Shown here one piece after another: positions 11,028 through 22,211 of a stretch of 64,000 nt of DNA. The translations under genes were made by a program, and so were the position numbers. Within the stretch, counting starts at the first letter, position 1. The number at the start of each line of letters is the position of its first letter. This DNA is from Ctenosaura bakeri (taxonomy: Eukaryota; Chordata; Lepidosauria; Squamata; Iguanidae), in the NCBI GenBank assembly GCA_948474755.1, contig CAOLHI010002558.1, positions 183,812-247,811 of the forward strand, given 5' to 3'. The notes under the pieces were generated by a model that was not told the DNA's origin, did no database searches, and saw only the letters and a list, made by a program, of their open reading frames with translations.

Positions 11028-11640
11028 AGTATTGTGTTGCTATTGCTTTCATGGTAGTCAGATTGTTTCCTGTTTCTAGTGGAGGAAGTGGTGGTGATGG
11101 ATTTGCCATGCATTCTGTGTTTTCATTTTTTCAAAAAAATACATATCTGCAAGTAGGCAAAATTAACAACTACCTGACTTCAAATTTTGAGCCCCTTGGG
11201 ATTTCTGATCTGAACAGACATCAGGCTTAAACCCAGGTGGGAGAGTCAAGCAGTGTAGCTCTGAAATGACTTACCAATTAGCAATTAATTCAGCTGATCT
11301 ACTGTAGCTGGAACTAGTAATGGAAGTAAGACCACTACTTACAAATAAGCCATGCTATAATGTTGGCAGATGCATAGCTTGATTTCACTGTCAAAATATT
11401 GTAATGAGCAGGCACTCATTACAGTACAGTTCATGTGCAATGAGCTGAAAACACAGTCAAGATTTTTTCCCTCCCGATCCAGTGTTTATTTGATTTTTTG
11501 AAAAAATAAACAACTCATTAGCATAGGTAGTGCTAATGAATATGCACAAGCTAAATAGAAACATCAATCCCATTTGTAGATTACTGGTATATACTTGACA
11601 TGGAACTGCCTTTGGTGAGCACTAAGAAACTGTATCTGGT
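11028..11640. other. No feature recognised
   Basis: Contains the short plus-strand frame 10994-11230, which starts inside the transposon end and has no recognisable domain. Confidence 0.5.
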
Positions 11641-12400
11641 ATGAAGAGCTGCAGCCAAGTATTAACTGGGGCTAGTTATAAGGATCATACAACTCCCCTT
11701 CTCCAACAGCTTCACTGTTTGTCAGTTTGTTTCTGGGCACAATTCAAAATGCTGGTGATGACCTATAAAGCCCTATATAGCTCAGGTCCAGGCTATTGGG
11801 CAGATCATATCTCCCTGAATGAGCCTGTCCTGACCTGGAAATCCACAGGAGAGGCCCTTCTTGCAGTCTTCCTTTATGGGCATATTGATGGGCACACAAG
11901 GTAGGGCCTTCTCAGTGGCTGCCCCTAGGCTCTGGAACTCCCTCCCTAAGAAGGTGAAAATGGCTCCATCATTGCTGTCATTCCATAGGCGGTCAAAGCC
12001 CTTTTTGGCTTTTGAAATGGAAGCTTTGTGAGGAAAGTGGATTTATATTGTTTTAAACTGTACTATGGCATTGGACCATGACTCTGGAGACCAGGGTTCG
12101 ATTTTTTGCTTGGCCATGGAAATTCACTGTGTGACCTTGGGCGGGTCACGTACTCTCAGCCCCAGAAAACCCTGTGAAAGGTTCACCTTAGGGTCGCCAT
12201 AAGTTGGAAACAACTTGAAGGCACACAACAACAATTTTTAATGGCTCTTTATCGTTTTTAAGTGTGTAACTGTTTTAATATCATTAATATTTTAGTTCAT
12301 TTTAATGCTGACTCTTTGTATGTGTTTAACTCTATTGTAATAATTTTAGTTTGAATATGAATTTTGGGAAAAGTTGGGGTATAAAATCTATCATCATTAT
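11641..12400 (+). mobile_element. L2-like LINE 3' end (ORF remnant plus 3' UTR)
   Basis: The translation of 11641-11904 contains CFWAQFKMLVMTYKALYSSG, the conserved 'WLPV.FRI.FK.L.LTYKAL..P.YL' block at the C-terminus of L2-type ORF2. It continues after frameshifts through a 'GLLSVAAPRLWNSLP'-type block encoded near 11905-11945. An AT-rich 3' UTR follows, split by a tRNA-derived SINE at 12066-12236. The frame is disrupted and inactive. Confidence 0.8.
12066..12236 (+). mobile_element. tRNA-derived SINE (family A) inserted in the L2 3' UTR
   Basis: The head has a box-B-like 'gggttcgat' after 'tgactctggagaccag'. The body is 'ccatggaaattcactgtgtgacc', and the tail 'gtcgccataagttgg' … 'cttgaaggcacacaacaaca' is characteristic of this family. 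It is full length except for a shortened middle. Pol III boxes are degraded. Confidence 0.88.
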
Positions 12401-12609
12401 CACCTTTATTGTCATTGGTCATTAGAGCATTACTGTGGGAAGTTTTCTCAGAACTTATGTTGTTTTAGATTTTGAACCTTCATTGAGGAGAACTTGGAAT
12501 GACTTGAAAAATGTCCAAGTACCCCTAGGAAAATAAAGATTTGGTTTCAACATTTTTACCGCACCATCTTCTTGGAAGGATATATTAGGGAATAATGCCT
12601 TGTTTCAAA

Positions 12610-12740
12610 GGCCATTTCCGCACCACACTCTTATAGCACAATTATTCCACTTTCAACATCCCGAAACTGCAAACCTCAGGATTCCATAGGATGTTGAAAG
12701 TGGAATAATCGTGCTATAAGAGTGTAGTGCGGAAATGGCC
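12610..12740. mobile_element. Harbinger-like foldback MITE, copy 3, 3-bp TSD AAA
   Basis: The ends are ggccatttccgcac and its exact inverse gtgcggaaatggcc. Arms are near-perfect inverted repeats and the central spacer is almost absent, so the copy is nearly pure hairpin. It is bounded by AAA on both sides, the 3-bp duplication expected of PIF/Harbinger transposition. Confidence 0.93.
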
Positions 12741-13618
12741 AAAGATTACCTTCTTCCTATCTTAGTGCAAGTGAACAGGAGAGAATACTTGCTTAGGGAC
12801 AATGTTGCATTGGAGCTAGGATGCAAAGGACAGAAACAACAGGATATTTTATTTAGTAGATACAGGCATACCTCCATTGAGCAAACCTCTGACAAAGAAG
12901 CTCCTTTTTGCAGCATCTTTTTATGGGAGACCAGCACTGGGAGGATGGTGAAGCAGGGCTGAAGAAAGATGTTCAGTGTTAGGGTTGCAACAGCATGTCT
13001 GCAGTAAACAATGAAATAAAGCTTGACCTCAAAAAGAATGGGATTCTGCTCTAGGTGGTCCTACTGTAGCTGTATGTACAGCAGGCAAGGTAAACAGCTT
13101 CCTCCAGAGTCACTCAGCATGTGTGATGAGCAAACAGAACAAAAAGGAGAAAGCAGATTGGCTACCCACAAATGTGAAAAAATGGAAATTATGAAAAAAG
13201 TTAAGGCTATCAGAAAAATTAAGGCTTTGGTGGTGTCAGGGAGATGAGGCAGAACTGTAGCAGGAATCCATTACATCCCTGATAATTCTTAGGCAGCCAG
13301 TAGAATTTGAAGCCTTAGGTTGGAATACCGTTGGTGTTTTACACATGCCCAAATTCCCCTTCAGAGGTGACAATTTTTGTTCAATGCAGAATGTCTGCAG
13401 TCAATTCAAGGTTGTAGAGGTGGAGCAGCGTGTGTCCTGCCGTTGTATCTGTAGGAATGCATTGTGCTTGGATGTACAAGTGGATTCAGTTGCACATTTG
13501 GCATTCTGGTTTAGTTGTGCAATGTTGCCATTCAGCATGAGGGTTGCACAGCACTGTTAATGCTATGCAACTCCATATATGGAAATTTATGCTAAATAGC
13601 CACAACGTAGAAACAAGA
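12741..13618. other. No feature recognised
   Basis: Unassigned. Short plus-strand frames at 12735-12962, 13023-13247 and 13345-13560 show no recognisable domains. Confidence 0.5.
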
Positions 13619-14087
13619 CAGTGGTTCTTAACCTTGGGACTGGGGACCCCTGGGGGTCTGCAGAGCCTTCACAGGGGGTCCATGGAACCTTGTTGCTGGA
13701 CACCAACAACAGTAGCAGCAACAGGGACCTGACAGTGGGGGGACTGGGAATGCTGAAACTGCTCCCTCATTTGCAAATTGGAGAGCAGTTAGGGCAGGTT
13801 ATGGCTCCCAGTCACATCAATTGATGGCATGATCTAGCAAGCTTCACTGGATCACAAACTGCAAAGCATCATGCCTGACAGGAGGGGTTCCCCTTATCAA
13901 GCTAGTGAACTCCGGAAAGACTGTGATCCAGCTGAGATCAGGACTGGCTAGGTGTCTGCTTGGGAAGAGAATGGCTGTAGCAGATCCCAAGGCTGAGAAT
14001 GCATGCTTCGGTGGAGCCAGGTGGTGCTGGTGAGAGTTTTCCACCCCCATATGGACATTACATTTACTGCATCCAGACCTCTTGTGT

Positions 14088-14137
14088 GTGTATGTATGCA
14101 TATGTGTGTGTGTGTGTGTATGTATATGTGTGTGTTT

Positions 14138-14168
<31 letters not shown>
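14088..14168. repeat. (GT)n … (AC)n … (AT)n microsatellite, self-complementary
   Basis: A GT-rich run is followed within about 30 bp by an AC run and then TA repeats. The GT and AC tracts can fold back on each other. Low-complexity frames across it are artefacts. Confidence 0.95.
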
Positions 14169-14169
14169 A

Positions 14170-16330
14170 AATTTGATTTTCTTTTTTTAGTCATACTGCT
14201 TATGGAAGATAAGAAGTCTTTATTTGCAGCAGCTGAAACTACTTCCTAAAGTTTAAGAGCCTTCCTATGCAATGGAGAATTTGAAGTGACAGTACTTCTT
14301 TTTGATCGTTATTGGAACGATAAGTTAATTAAACTAAAAAACTCAAACCTTTTTTTCCTTCCGTTTTTTGCTTTGGGATTTACATTAGGACTCTTAAAGG
14401 TTTATGATTATTAGTTTATGCTTTATTTTGGAGGCGTGGAGTTTGGACCCTCAGAGAATTGACTTCTTTTTTCTCTCGTCTTGACTAAACTCTTTTATTT
14501 GATTTATTAACTGGACTTTTAGATATGGATAATACCAATACTTGGCCGACATAAACAACTGAATAAGATTTTGTTAATATTTCTAAGATTGTCATGTTTG
14601 ATATTATGGAGATTGTTTGTTTTATTATTATTTTTTAAAGCAACTTTGTCAGTCTGCTTGCTGTTTGGCACTGTGCCAATTTTTAAAGCCCTGAGAAAGA
14701 TGTAATGTTTGGAACACAAGTTGCCCTTTTGACAATACACTATATACTGGAAGGAAGAAGTTATGGCTCTAATTTTGGAATATGACAATCAAATCAGAAA
14801 AGATTCATTGAAGGGTGAGGATGTAACTTGAGTATTTTGTGAGTTTTTCCCCCTGAATTTAGGCAATTTAAAGTCTCTATTGAGAATAAGTTCAGTGTAT
14901 TTATAGAACAGGTATCAAGACAGTCTAAAGATGGGTCAGGTGAAGATGAAGATATTAAAACTCAGCAGGTATTTGAAAAGATACCTGTGCAACCACAAGA
15001 GAAAGAGGATGCAAGAAGAATCTTGCAAGAATGGATTTAAGACTTGGAAATCAAGATTATCCAAACTGAGATAAATATGCAGCAAGAGTTGGACAGAGCC
15101 AATATAGCTGATATAAGAAGGGTGAAGGTTTCAAGTGATATCATAACTCAGCCTTCAGTCAAAAAGTGGAAAGACCAAATCTTAGCGTCTGATCAAAAAC
15201 TATTATGGAAAATATATGACAACCTGTTTGTACTTTTATAACAAATTTCTCTCAGGAAAAAGAAGAACCACAGCTTCATGGTGGACAGACTCACCAGAAA
15301 GACTATTCTTTCCACCTGTGGCCAAATTGAAGAGTTGATTTTTATTTATAAGATCAAAAGACATAGCTTGAGCATGACTGAGTTCACAAAAAGCTTTCAG
15401 GAATACTTAAATATGATCCTGTTTTTGGGAAAAAAGTAACAAAGAAAGGAAGAAGGAAAAATTATTATTTTTTTATTATTAGGGGCCTATAAAAACCAGG
15501 AGCAGTCTGGAAGGAAATGAGGGTAATCTGATGATGATGATACATTTTTAAAAAACTTTAATTTTAAACTTGACATTTTTACTGTCATGAGAGAAGTGTA
15601 ATTGGAGTTAATAGTTTTACCCTCTTTGGTTGCTTTTAGATGTTATTTCCTACATAGAGGATTATTAATCTTACTATAGAATATAGAATTAGAATAAGTT
15701 AGGAACAGTTAATACAGAATATAGAATATATTAAGAATGATTTACATATTTGTGTTAAGTTAGTAAGTAAAGAGTAAATAAGTAACTTTGTTGAATGATT
15801 ATAAGTGATTAAAAATGATTTTTAATAATTAAGTTAATTATTACTACTAATTTACTTATAATTATTAGTATTTTTGATGATTGTTATTGTTCTTTGACGT
15901 TTGAAAATCAGTTTAAACTAATACAAAATATAGAATAAGTTGATAAGTGATTATTTTGGATTATAAGAGATTTTTATTAATTAACTAATTTTGTAGGAAT
16001 ATATGTAGGATAAAAAGAATGATTGGCAACAAGTACTAACCTTGATATAAATTTAAGGATTTAATAGATAGTTGTAACTGTTTAACTAATATGTGCTGTT
16101 AGCAACAAGGGTGGGAACAAAGTTTTCATTATTTGTAGTCTTTTTAGTGAGTTGTAGTTTAGTTTAATATTTGTAGTTTTGTGATGTGTTGTTTGTTTTC
16201 CCATTTGTAGTGTATTTTCTGTTTTTCGTATTACTTTGTGGCGTTGTTATTTGTTTTTATTTATAAAAAATGTTTTTTAAAAAAATAAGAGGGAATAGTT
16301 TGGGCATGTATACACATGCTCCCATTGCTG
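14170..16330. other. AT-rich stretch, possibly a decayed LINE
   Basis: This stretch is markedly AT-rich. A short plus-strand frame (15044-15241) has a charged helical look (EIKIIQTEINMQQELD), loosely like a LINE ORF1 coiled coil. About 14690-14730 contains 'ccctgagaaagatg…ggaacacaag', a common retroelement 3' hairpin-type motif. No RT motif is readable, so the identity is unproven. Confidence 0.3.
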
Positions 16331-17211
16331 TGTTACCCTGATCTCTGGGGGTCCCAGGAGTGGCACCCAAATAACCACACAACAACAACGACTTGGGGAG
16401 AATTAGCTGGAGCACTCACTAAAGCTAGTGAGAGGCAGGGTAACTAAGCAGGATCTTGCAACCCAGCGTCTACGGGGTCAGGTCAGTCAAGCAGTCAGAC
16501 AGTTCAAAATAGCAAGAATGATGTTTTATTAAATACAGACAAGTACTAAAGACGCCATAGTCACACAACTAACTGGAGAATTGGAAATGGGGATTTTTTA
16601 GAGGGAAGTGGGTGATACGACACCTGTCTCGTAGTCCTGTAGTTTGAGAGCAACGTTGGGGTGTGGGGAAGAGACTCAGCACGGTTCGCTGAGGGGAGCT
16701 CTCCAAACAAAGTGGCAGCAAGGCAGTCTGGAACTCGGGAGCAATCCGAGGAGGGTCTCGGAATTGAGAGTTTTTATAGGATGAATTGTGACTGCAGGCC
16801 ATACCTTACTCAGTGAGAACAATGTGATTTAAGAGCAGGACAAAGCTTTGGAAAGCTCAGAGTTTAGCATGATTGGCTTAGAGTCGAATTAACAATAGTG
16901 TAGCCAGTATGCAAATACGGAGCGCTTAGTACAGCTTTGTGAGGCTACCTGCTCGGGACAGGGAGCCTTTGTTAGTATCGCACATAAACAATGAGGTGTT
17001 TGCCGGAGAGGTCCCTGAAGCGACGAACCAGCTTTATCTGGCCTGCCTGGGTGGGGAATGGAATGTCCAGCAATTATCGGCCGTGCCTGTTTGCGTGCTT
17101 GTCCGGAGGCCTTGCAAACACGTGGAGCGAGGTGGAAGAGGAAAGCTGAATTATTTGATATCAAAAGAGATATTGAGTGATATCTCCGGGTAGGCCTGGA
17201 CTGCCGTAACA
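16331..17211 (-). mobile_element. Endogenous retrovirus-type solo LTR, copy 1, 4-bp TSD GCTG
   Basis: The element starts TGTTAC and ends GTAACA and is flanked by GCTG on both sides (16327-16330 and 17212-17215). On the minus strand a TATA-type box lies at about 16771-16778 and an AATAAA signal at 16525-16530, giving the order U3, R, U5. It is 881 bp long with no internal viral genes next to it, so it is a solo LTR left by recombination. It is homologous to 31790-32675 and, more distantly, to the inverted copy at 33990-35551. A 4-bp duplication suits a class I (gamma-type) retrovirus. Confidence 0.88.
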
Positions 17212-17224
17212 GCTGTGTCCCTGA

Positions 17225-17335
17225 CAAAAAGGGCAAAGAGTTTGCTTTGCCTTCATCTGAGACTGAGAGAATGTGACTTGGCCAAGGTCACCCAATATCT
17301 GAGCAGAGATTTGAATCCTAGTCCACAGAAGCAAT
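17225..17335 (-). mobile_element. SINE family A fragment
   Basis: 'gactgagagaatgtgacttg', 'ccaaggtcaccca' and 'gatttgaatcctagtccaca' are the reverse of the family A head and core. The 3' tail is missing. An (AAAC)n run follows at 17337-17364. Confidence 0.75.
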
Positions 17336-17336
17336 A

Positions 17337-17364
17337 AACAAACAAACAAACAAACAAACAAACA
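17337..17364. repeat. (AAAC)n microsatellite
   Basis: Seven tandem AAAC-type units adjoin a SINE fragment. Confidence 0.9.
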
Positions 17365-17621
17365 TTGAAATATTTCAGTCTAAATTTAAATATTTAAACC
17401 TTAAGTTAAGTCTTGGGAGTCCCTAGCAAAAAATTATATTTGTATGGGCTCCCTGGTAAAGAAAAGGTTAAGAACCACTGCCTTCTCTGTTTTCTCTCTC
17501 TCTCTGTTGTTAGTTCTGTTTAAAATGTTACACTTGATTTAGTGATTGTATTGGTTATGAATTTATTGTAAATGTGTGTTTTCTTGAGTATTGTTTTTGG
17601 GTAAAGTACTGTATTTTAAAG

Positions 17622-17665
17622 GTGTGTGTGTGTGTGTGTGTTTTAAAGGGCTGTGTGTGTGTTCA
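17622..17665. repeat. (GT)n microsatellite, interrupted
   Basis: GT runs on either side of a 'ttttaaagggctg' interruption, suggesting a small duplication. Confidence 0.85.
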
Positions 17666-17724
17666 GGTTGTAAGGTTAATGTCCAAATTACAGAATGGTA
17701 GAATGAATTGTTTTTATAAATACA

Positions 17725-17825
17725 TAAAATATATAAATATATTATATTATAAATATAATAAATATATTATAATAATATATGATATATAATAATAATATAA
17801 TAAATATATTATAAATATAATAAAA
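17725..17825. repeat. AT-rich palindromic simple repeat
   Basis: Repeated 'aatatattataaatataata' units form many overlapping self-complementary stretches, the cruciform-prone AT-island type. Confidence 0.85.
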
Positions 17826-19429
17826 AACAGAGTTGTTGGCCTTGGGAAAAGGTGCATGTGATCTACACTGCAAGGAAGACAGAATAGAGGAAAATCATCC
17901 TGTACTTTAGGTACTACGGGTGGTTGTAGACACAACACTAGATTAAACAACCTTGTCATTGAAGGAACAGCTAAACCGCATCCTTGTTTCAGCATTTCCA
18001 AATTTAAGCTATGGCTCTTTTCCCTGTTGTGACACATCCTTATGACAAGGACTGGTCCTACCATTGGGCTGACTGAGGTGTGACTGCTTCAGGCAAGAGA
18101 TTCTGAGTGTCATGAGGTCAGCAAATCGATATTTAAGGATTTGTTATTATGGTGCTTTTACTGCCAGGAGGGATACTGAATAGTCTTTTCCTCCTCATGT
18201 CCTGAGGAAGAAGCTGGAGGGCTGGAACTCAGGTCCAGGCCCCCAGAGACTGCAGGGAGCTTGTCCCCAAAAGGCCATTCAAAGAGCTTCAGGTGATGAG
18301 GGCAGTGTGGTAGGATACAGTCCCAGCATGGGGACCTAGGCCAAGATAGGTATACATGGCTGGCTTTGGGAAATGCATGTCTTGACTTGGGTGGATGAGG
18401 GGCACAATTTTCTTCCCTGCCTCAAGTAGCAATATGTCTCAGGCTGACTTGGGATACATAATGTTAAATTCTTTGGCAGGGATCTAGGTTTGTCTACATT
18501 ACAATTTTTTTTAAAAAAAGCTATGTATTTTATGACCTCCCACTTCTCAATTCAGGTAGAGTTATACGTATCTAGCACAGCCCTGTTCAAAAACTCTTTT
18601 CTCCTTTGCTTAGTATTACTAGATTTTGCTGACTCTGCTTTTCTTGTTTTGTTCCTTCTGCTGACACCACGTTCTTGCTTTCTTCCTTCTCTTACTCTTT
18701 CCTTCATCCCTCCTCCGTACTCGACACTCTCATAATTTAATCTCCCAGTGAATGCCTTGCTTTAATCAAGTCTCTGTCATGCCAGTTATATCACACTTTT
18801 TCCCTACCACATGTGCTTCTAATTCAGTTGCATTATTAATGCTCAGCTAGCATTTCTGCAAAGCACATTTCAGGACAAATCCCTCCTTGGCCAAGGTTGA
18901 TTAAGAGTACTCGGGAATGGCCCATTCCTCCATTTCTCCTTCTGTTCAAGGGGGCCAATGACCAGAAGGACTGACCTTGTGACGATTATTTTGAGTGGCA
19001 GGCAGTATGTGATTCTCAGCTAATGGTAGATAATAGATCTTGGCAATGTTACTTTTTGTGGACTGTAGCTCCCAGAATTCCCTGCAAGCATGACTCATTG
19101 CCATGCTGGCTCAGACTTTCTGGAGGTTACATTTGATGAAAGAAATTTTTCCAAGGTTTTGGTGGCTGCACATGTTTTACCTGTTCGGGGATTGTGGAGA
19201 ACCCAGTTTTGCTCATGCTGGACCTTTGATGATGTATGTTTAGTAAGCATGCAGCAGCATTTACAGCAAAGGCAAACCAAAGAGCCCAGATTAGAGGGTT
19301 TCTTTCAAAGGTCACCTCTTTTTCTTCTTTAGAACTGGCCTTGCTGAGGGGGCCTCCCATTCTGCCTCATCAGATGTCACTTAATTTTCCTTAGGTCTTG
19401 CAATGCTGTATTCTACAACTGTCCTGAGG
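17826..19429. other. No gene; two short DNA-element remnants
   Basis: About 18050-18125 resembles the 'cctaccatt…gcaagag' remnant at 4712. About 19050-19115 ('tggactgtagctcccagaatt', 'gccatgctgg') is a half-copy of the palindromic MITE family. Nothing else was recognised. Confidence 0.45.
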
Positions 19430-19860
19430 ATCCCAGGGCATGTGTGGCCAAGCAACACTGAGTGTGGTCAAGATGGTAAAAGTTATTAACGAAGAACAAA
19501 ACACAAACTAGGTAGAGATGCTGCAATTTCCTTTTGCCTGAGCCTACCCAGAAGGGCAAGATTTCACCACATCCTGCTTTGGCACTTTGAACCAGAGGTG
19601 TATCTAGGGTGGGGCAATTAGGGTACTTGCCATGGGCACCAATGCCAGGGAGCGCAAAAAAAGCTGTGTCCAGGCACTGTATAGGCTAGATACACCACTG
19701 TTTTGAACCCAGTTTTTAGCAACTGAAGTAAGCTGAGGACAAAGAGGGGAAGTGGGAGAAGGAAAGAGAAACTAGGATGTTCTGAAAGTAGCTGAAAAAA
19801 TGAGATGATGGAGGGTTAATTGGGACTGTCTCTGCCAAATTGGGACAGCTGGAGGGCATA
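19430..19860. mobile_element. TIR DNA transposon (ctccaa termini), copy B
   Basis: It aligns through its length with 10602-11027. The right terminus is gggacagctggagggcata and the left terminus is eroded. It is split by a 108-bp hAT-type MITE at 19593-19700. Removing that insertion and one repeat of its target restores the copy A layout. Confidence 0.75.
19593..19700. mobile_element. hAT-type MITE nested in transposon copy B, 8-bp TSD
   Basis: Terminal inverted repeats are cagaggtgtatctaggg and ggctagatacaccactg. Flanks are CTTTGAAC (19585-19592) and TTTTGAAC (19701-19708), matching at 7 of 8 positions, as expected for a hAT target duplication. At 108 bp it has no coding capacity. Confidence 0.9.
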
Positions 19861-21361
19861 AGACTTCAACTCAGGACTTTTTTCAGGAATGTTGTCCCTT
19901 ACCCCAGACCCTCTGGGGCACACGTCCTTCTCACAGTTGGGGCTCAGAGATATCAGATGCACTTGCTAAATTGGCACTGCACCACCAGCTCTGGGATTCT
20001 GTCTGGACACACTACCACCTTTGTGCCTGGCTTTAATTTTGGTAGACCAGTAGCAAGGAGATGGGAGTAAGTGGGATGGGAAGGATATCCAAATGCTTTA
20101 GTTTATTCATATGCCACATTCTTCTCCAGTGAGGCATTTGTTCTTGGTGGTGGTCTTGAAAGGGCTACTGGCATTCTCTGACTAGGGTTGTCAGCTTAGT
20201 ACCAGCCCAGGCCCTGGGACTGCAGGGCTAAAACTTGAGACTTAGGGTCAACTCTCAGGGGCAGGGCAGAACCTGGCAATGCCATTAAGCATGATAGATA
20301 AAGCATAAACAGAGTTACTCATTATACAGCAATTAAGTTATTTAACAAAAAAGTCTAACAAAAGAGAACGCACACACAAACTGTTTAAGGCAGTGCTCTT
20401 GCCCTGAGATTCTTCCTTCTTGCGTGAGAAGAGGGTCTAGGCCTCAGTCAAGCAACTAGGAAGCCCTGTCTCCAACCCTCATGGACACTGGGAACCACTA
20501 GGGCTGGAGCAGGATCTACTTCATCCTCTCAGGTATCCTCCACTTCCAGGGTTGTCCTATCAAACAGATGAGGGCAGGGTAGAACAAAAGGGAGAGGCTC
20601 CTAGTATCCTTGCTGGTCTCTTCCACTCCTGAGTTTCTGAAACCAGCAAGATTCCTTGCCTCAGTGCAGGAAAGGCAAAGGTTTTGCTTGCTTATTGGCT
20701 TTTTTCTCTCCATCTGGATGTACTGAATTTACTTTTTTGGCCTGTCATCTGTGCCAACCCATGCTTGGCACGTAATTCACACTTGGATAAAAGTCTGTGT
20801 TTCTCTTCACATAGAGTAAGAATGATGGTCCAATGACTGGCAGAGCACTATATTCCTTGCATTATACAGAAAGAATAGGAGGGACCAGTGCTACACCAGT
20901 AGATTAGCCACTATGTCCAGTATGTGCTAGGCCTGAAAGGGGAGGATGGTCATGCAACAAGAAATCAGACTTTACCTCCAAAACTGCAGAATCCTTAGAA
21001 ACACTGCTCAAATGAGGAATTCTGCTGGCAGCAGTGCCTAAATGGTACCAACACAATAAGGAAAGAACTAATGAACTCACACAGATGGGGACGCAACTCC
21101 TTGGCATTGTTACCCACATTGCATGCACTCGGTCTTTGAGCAGGGCAGCACCAGCTCAGAACTCAGGTGTTTGGCAAACTTATTTCCAGCACCAGATTGT
21201 CATGTGGCAATAGATTTAGTTGTGGTTAAAATGCAACAGGAAATTCTAGTTCTGGTTCCCATACTGTTCTAAGTTCAATATGTGAAAGCAACTTAGATTG
21301 TTTGCTTAACTGCCTAGGTCTTTGGGGGTGATTTTTTTCCCCCTTAAATTAAATCAATTTA

Positions 21362-21363
<2 letters not shown>
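19861..21363. other. No feature recognised
   Basis: Short open frames only (for example 20516-20713 and 20904-21128, minus). No domains, no splice-like arrangement and no clear repeat boundary. Confidence 0.5.

Positions 21364-21364
<1 letters not shown>

Positions 21365-21394
<30 letters not shown>
21365..21394. repeat. (GT)n microsatellite
   Basis: Uninterrupted GT dinucleotides, about 15 units. Confidence 0.95.
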
Positions 21395-21396
<2 letters not shown>

Positions 21397-21414
21397 CTAT
21401 ATCTATGTGGTGGA

Positions 21415-21605
21415 AGAGAGAATGAGAGAGGGAAAGGAGCCACCCCGTGCCAATGGACCATTAGCTCAGTACTGTCTTCTTGTCTCACAAGTTCTCTTCC
21501 GGATCTTCTGTTTAGCTGCCTGAGATCTTTTTTGATACAAAGCTTGAATCTGGAACCTTTTGCATGCCAAGGATGTCTTTTGCCATGAGCCACAGCCTCT
21601 CTGAA
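21415..21605 (-). mobile_element. tRNA-derived SINE (family B)
   Basis: Reading the minus strand, a tRNA-like head 'gtggctcatggcaaaagaca' leads to 'ttttgcatgcaaaaggttcc', then an 'agtactgagctaatggtcca' block. The plus-strand landmarks are 'ggaccattagctcagtact' and 'gcttgaatctggaacctttt'. Related copies are at 36440, 56372 and 61560. Confidence 0.75.
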
Positions 21606-22154
21606 TGTCTTACATAGTCTATATAAAATGTAGGGGAATTAGAATTTGAGAATGTTGATTAACCCAGAGCAGGTGGAAGTTTCTTTTTGGTTCAGCAACT
21701 CCCACTGCCCCCCCCCACCAAGATAACATGATCAGTGTTAAAACTGCCTGCGGGGTCCTCTGAACTGAAGTCCAGAAAAGGAACTTCCCCCAACTTGGTG
21801 TGCTGCCAAATCACAATATTGTTGACTGTGTGCAATGTGCAAATGAAGGAGTGACAGACTCATCTGTATATTTGAAATCCTCATGCCATGTTGCATTTAC
21901 CATTTTATACAAGCTAGCAAAAATTTCTCTCTGCTGTGGTGAATTAATATAATTGCTGGCAGATGTGAGCTTTCGATTAGTATTCCCAAATTACTCACCA
22001 TTTCAAGGGTTCCCCTGAAACACAGCTAGAACACATAGCTCAGGGATGGGGAAGGGAAAGGTTGCACGCCTGCTAATGAGAACTGACAGGTGGGAGTGAC
22101 TTTTTTGCCCTTGGAAGAGGCCAAAATCAGTAAAAGTTCTTAATGCCCCCCCAC

Positions 22155-22156
<2 letters not shown>
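21606..22156. other. No feature recognised
   Basis: Unassigned sequence between a SINE and a microsatellite. Confidence 0.5.
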
Positions 22157-22191
<35 letters not shown>

Positions 22192-22211
22192 CACACACAC
22201 ACACACACACA
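22157..22211. repeat. (CT)n(CA)n compound microsatellite
   Basis: An uninterrupted CT run passes into a CA run, the reverse-complement arrangement of 103-155. Confidence 0.95.

Larger units (their letters stand above)
13619..17480 (+). mobile_element. hAT-like element split by insertions
   Basis: The left terminus cagtggttcttaaccttggg and the right terminus aaggttaagaaccactg form an inverted pair about 3.86 kb apart. Both end regions match the reverse-oriented copy at about 58300-59030, which links them as one element. The left block shares 'ccttcacagggggtc' and a 'ctggacacca' motif with that copy. The right block shares 'taagtcttggga' and 'aaatttaaatatttaaa'. Between them lie a solo LTR (16331-17211), a SINE fragment and a long AT-rich stretch. 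No 8-bp target duplication is readable, so the split-element reading is an inference. Confidence 0.6.

Noticed and set aside
12066..12130. tRNA genes suggested by box A/box B-like motifs in the SINEs
   Set aside because: The motifs sit in SINE heads, do not fold as an acceptor-closed cloverleaf, and recur with the SINE bodies at many places.
16889..17361. Open frames of 66-115 codons over the LTR
   Set aside because: They lie within a solo LTR and SINE fragment, run across their boundaries and encode nothing recognisable.
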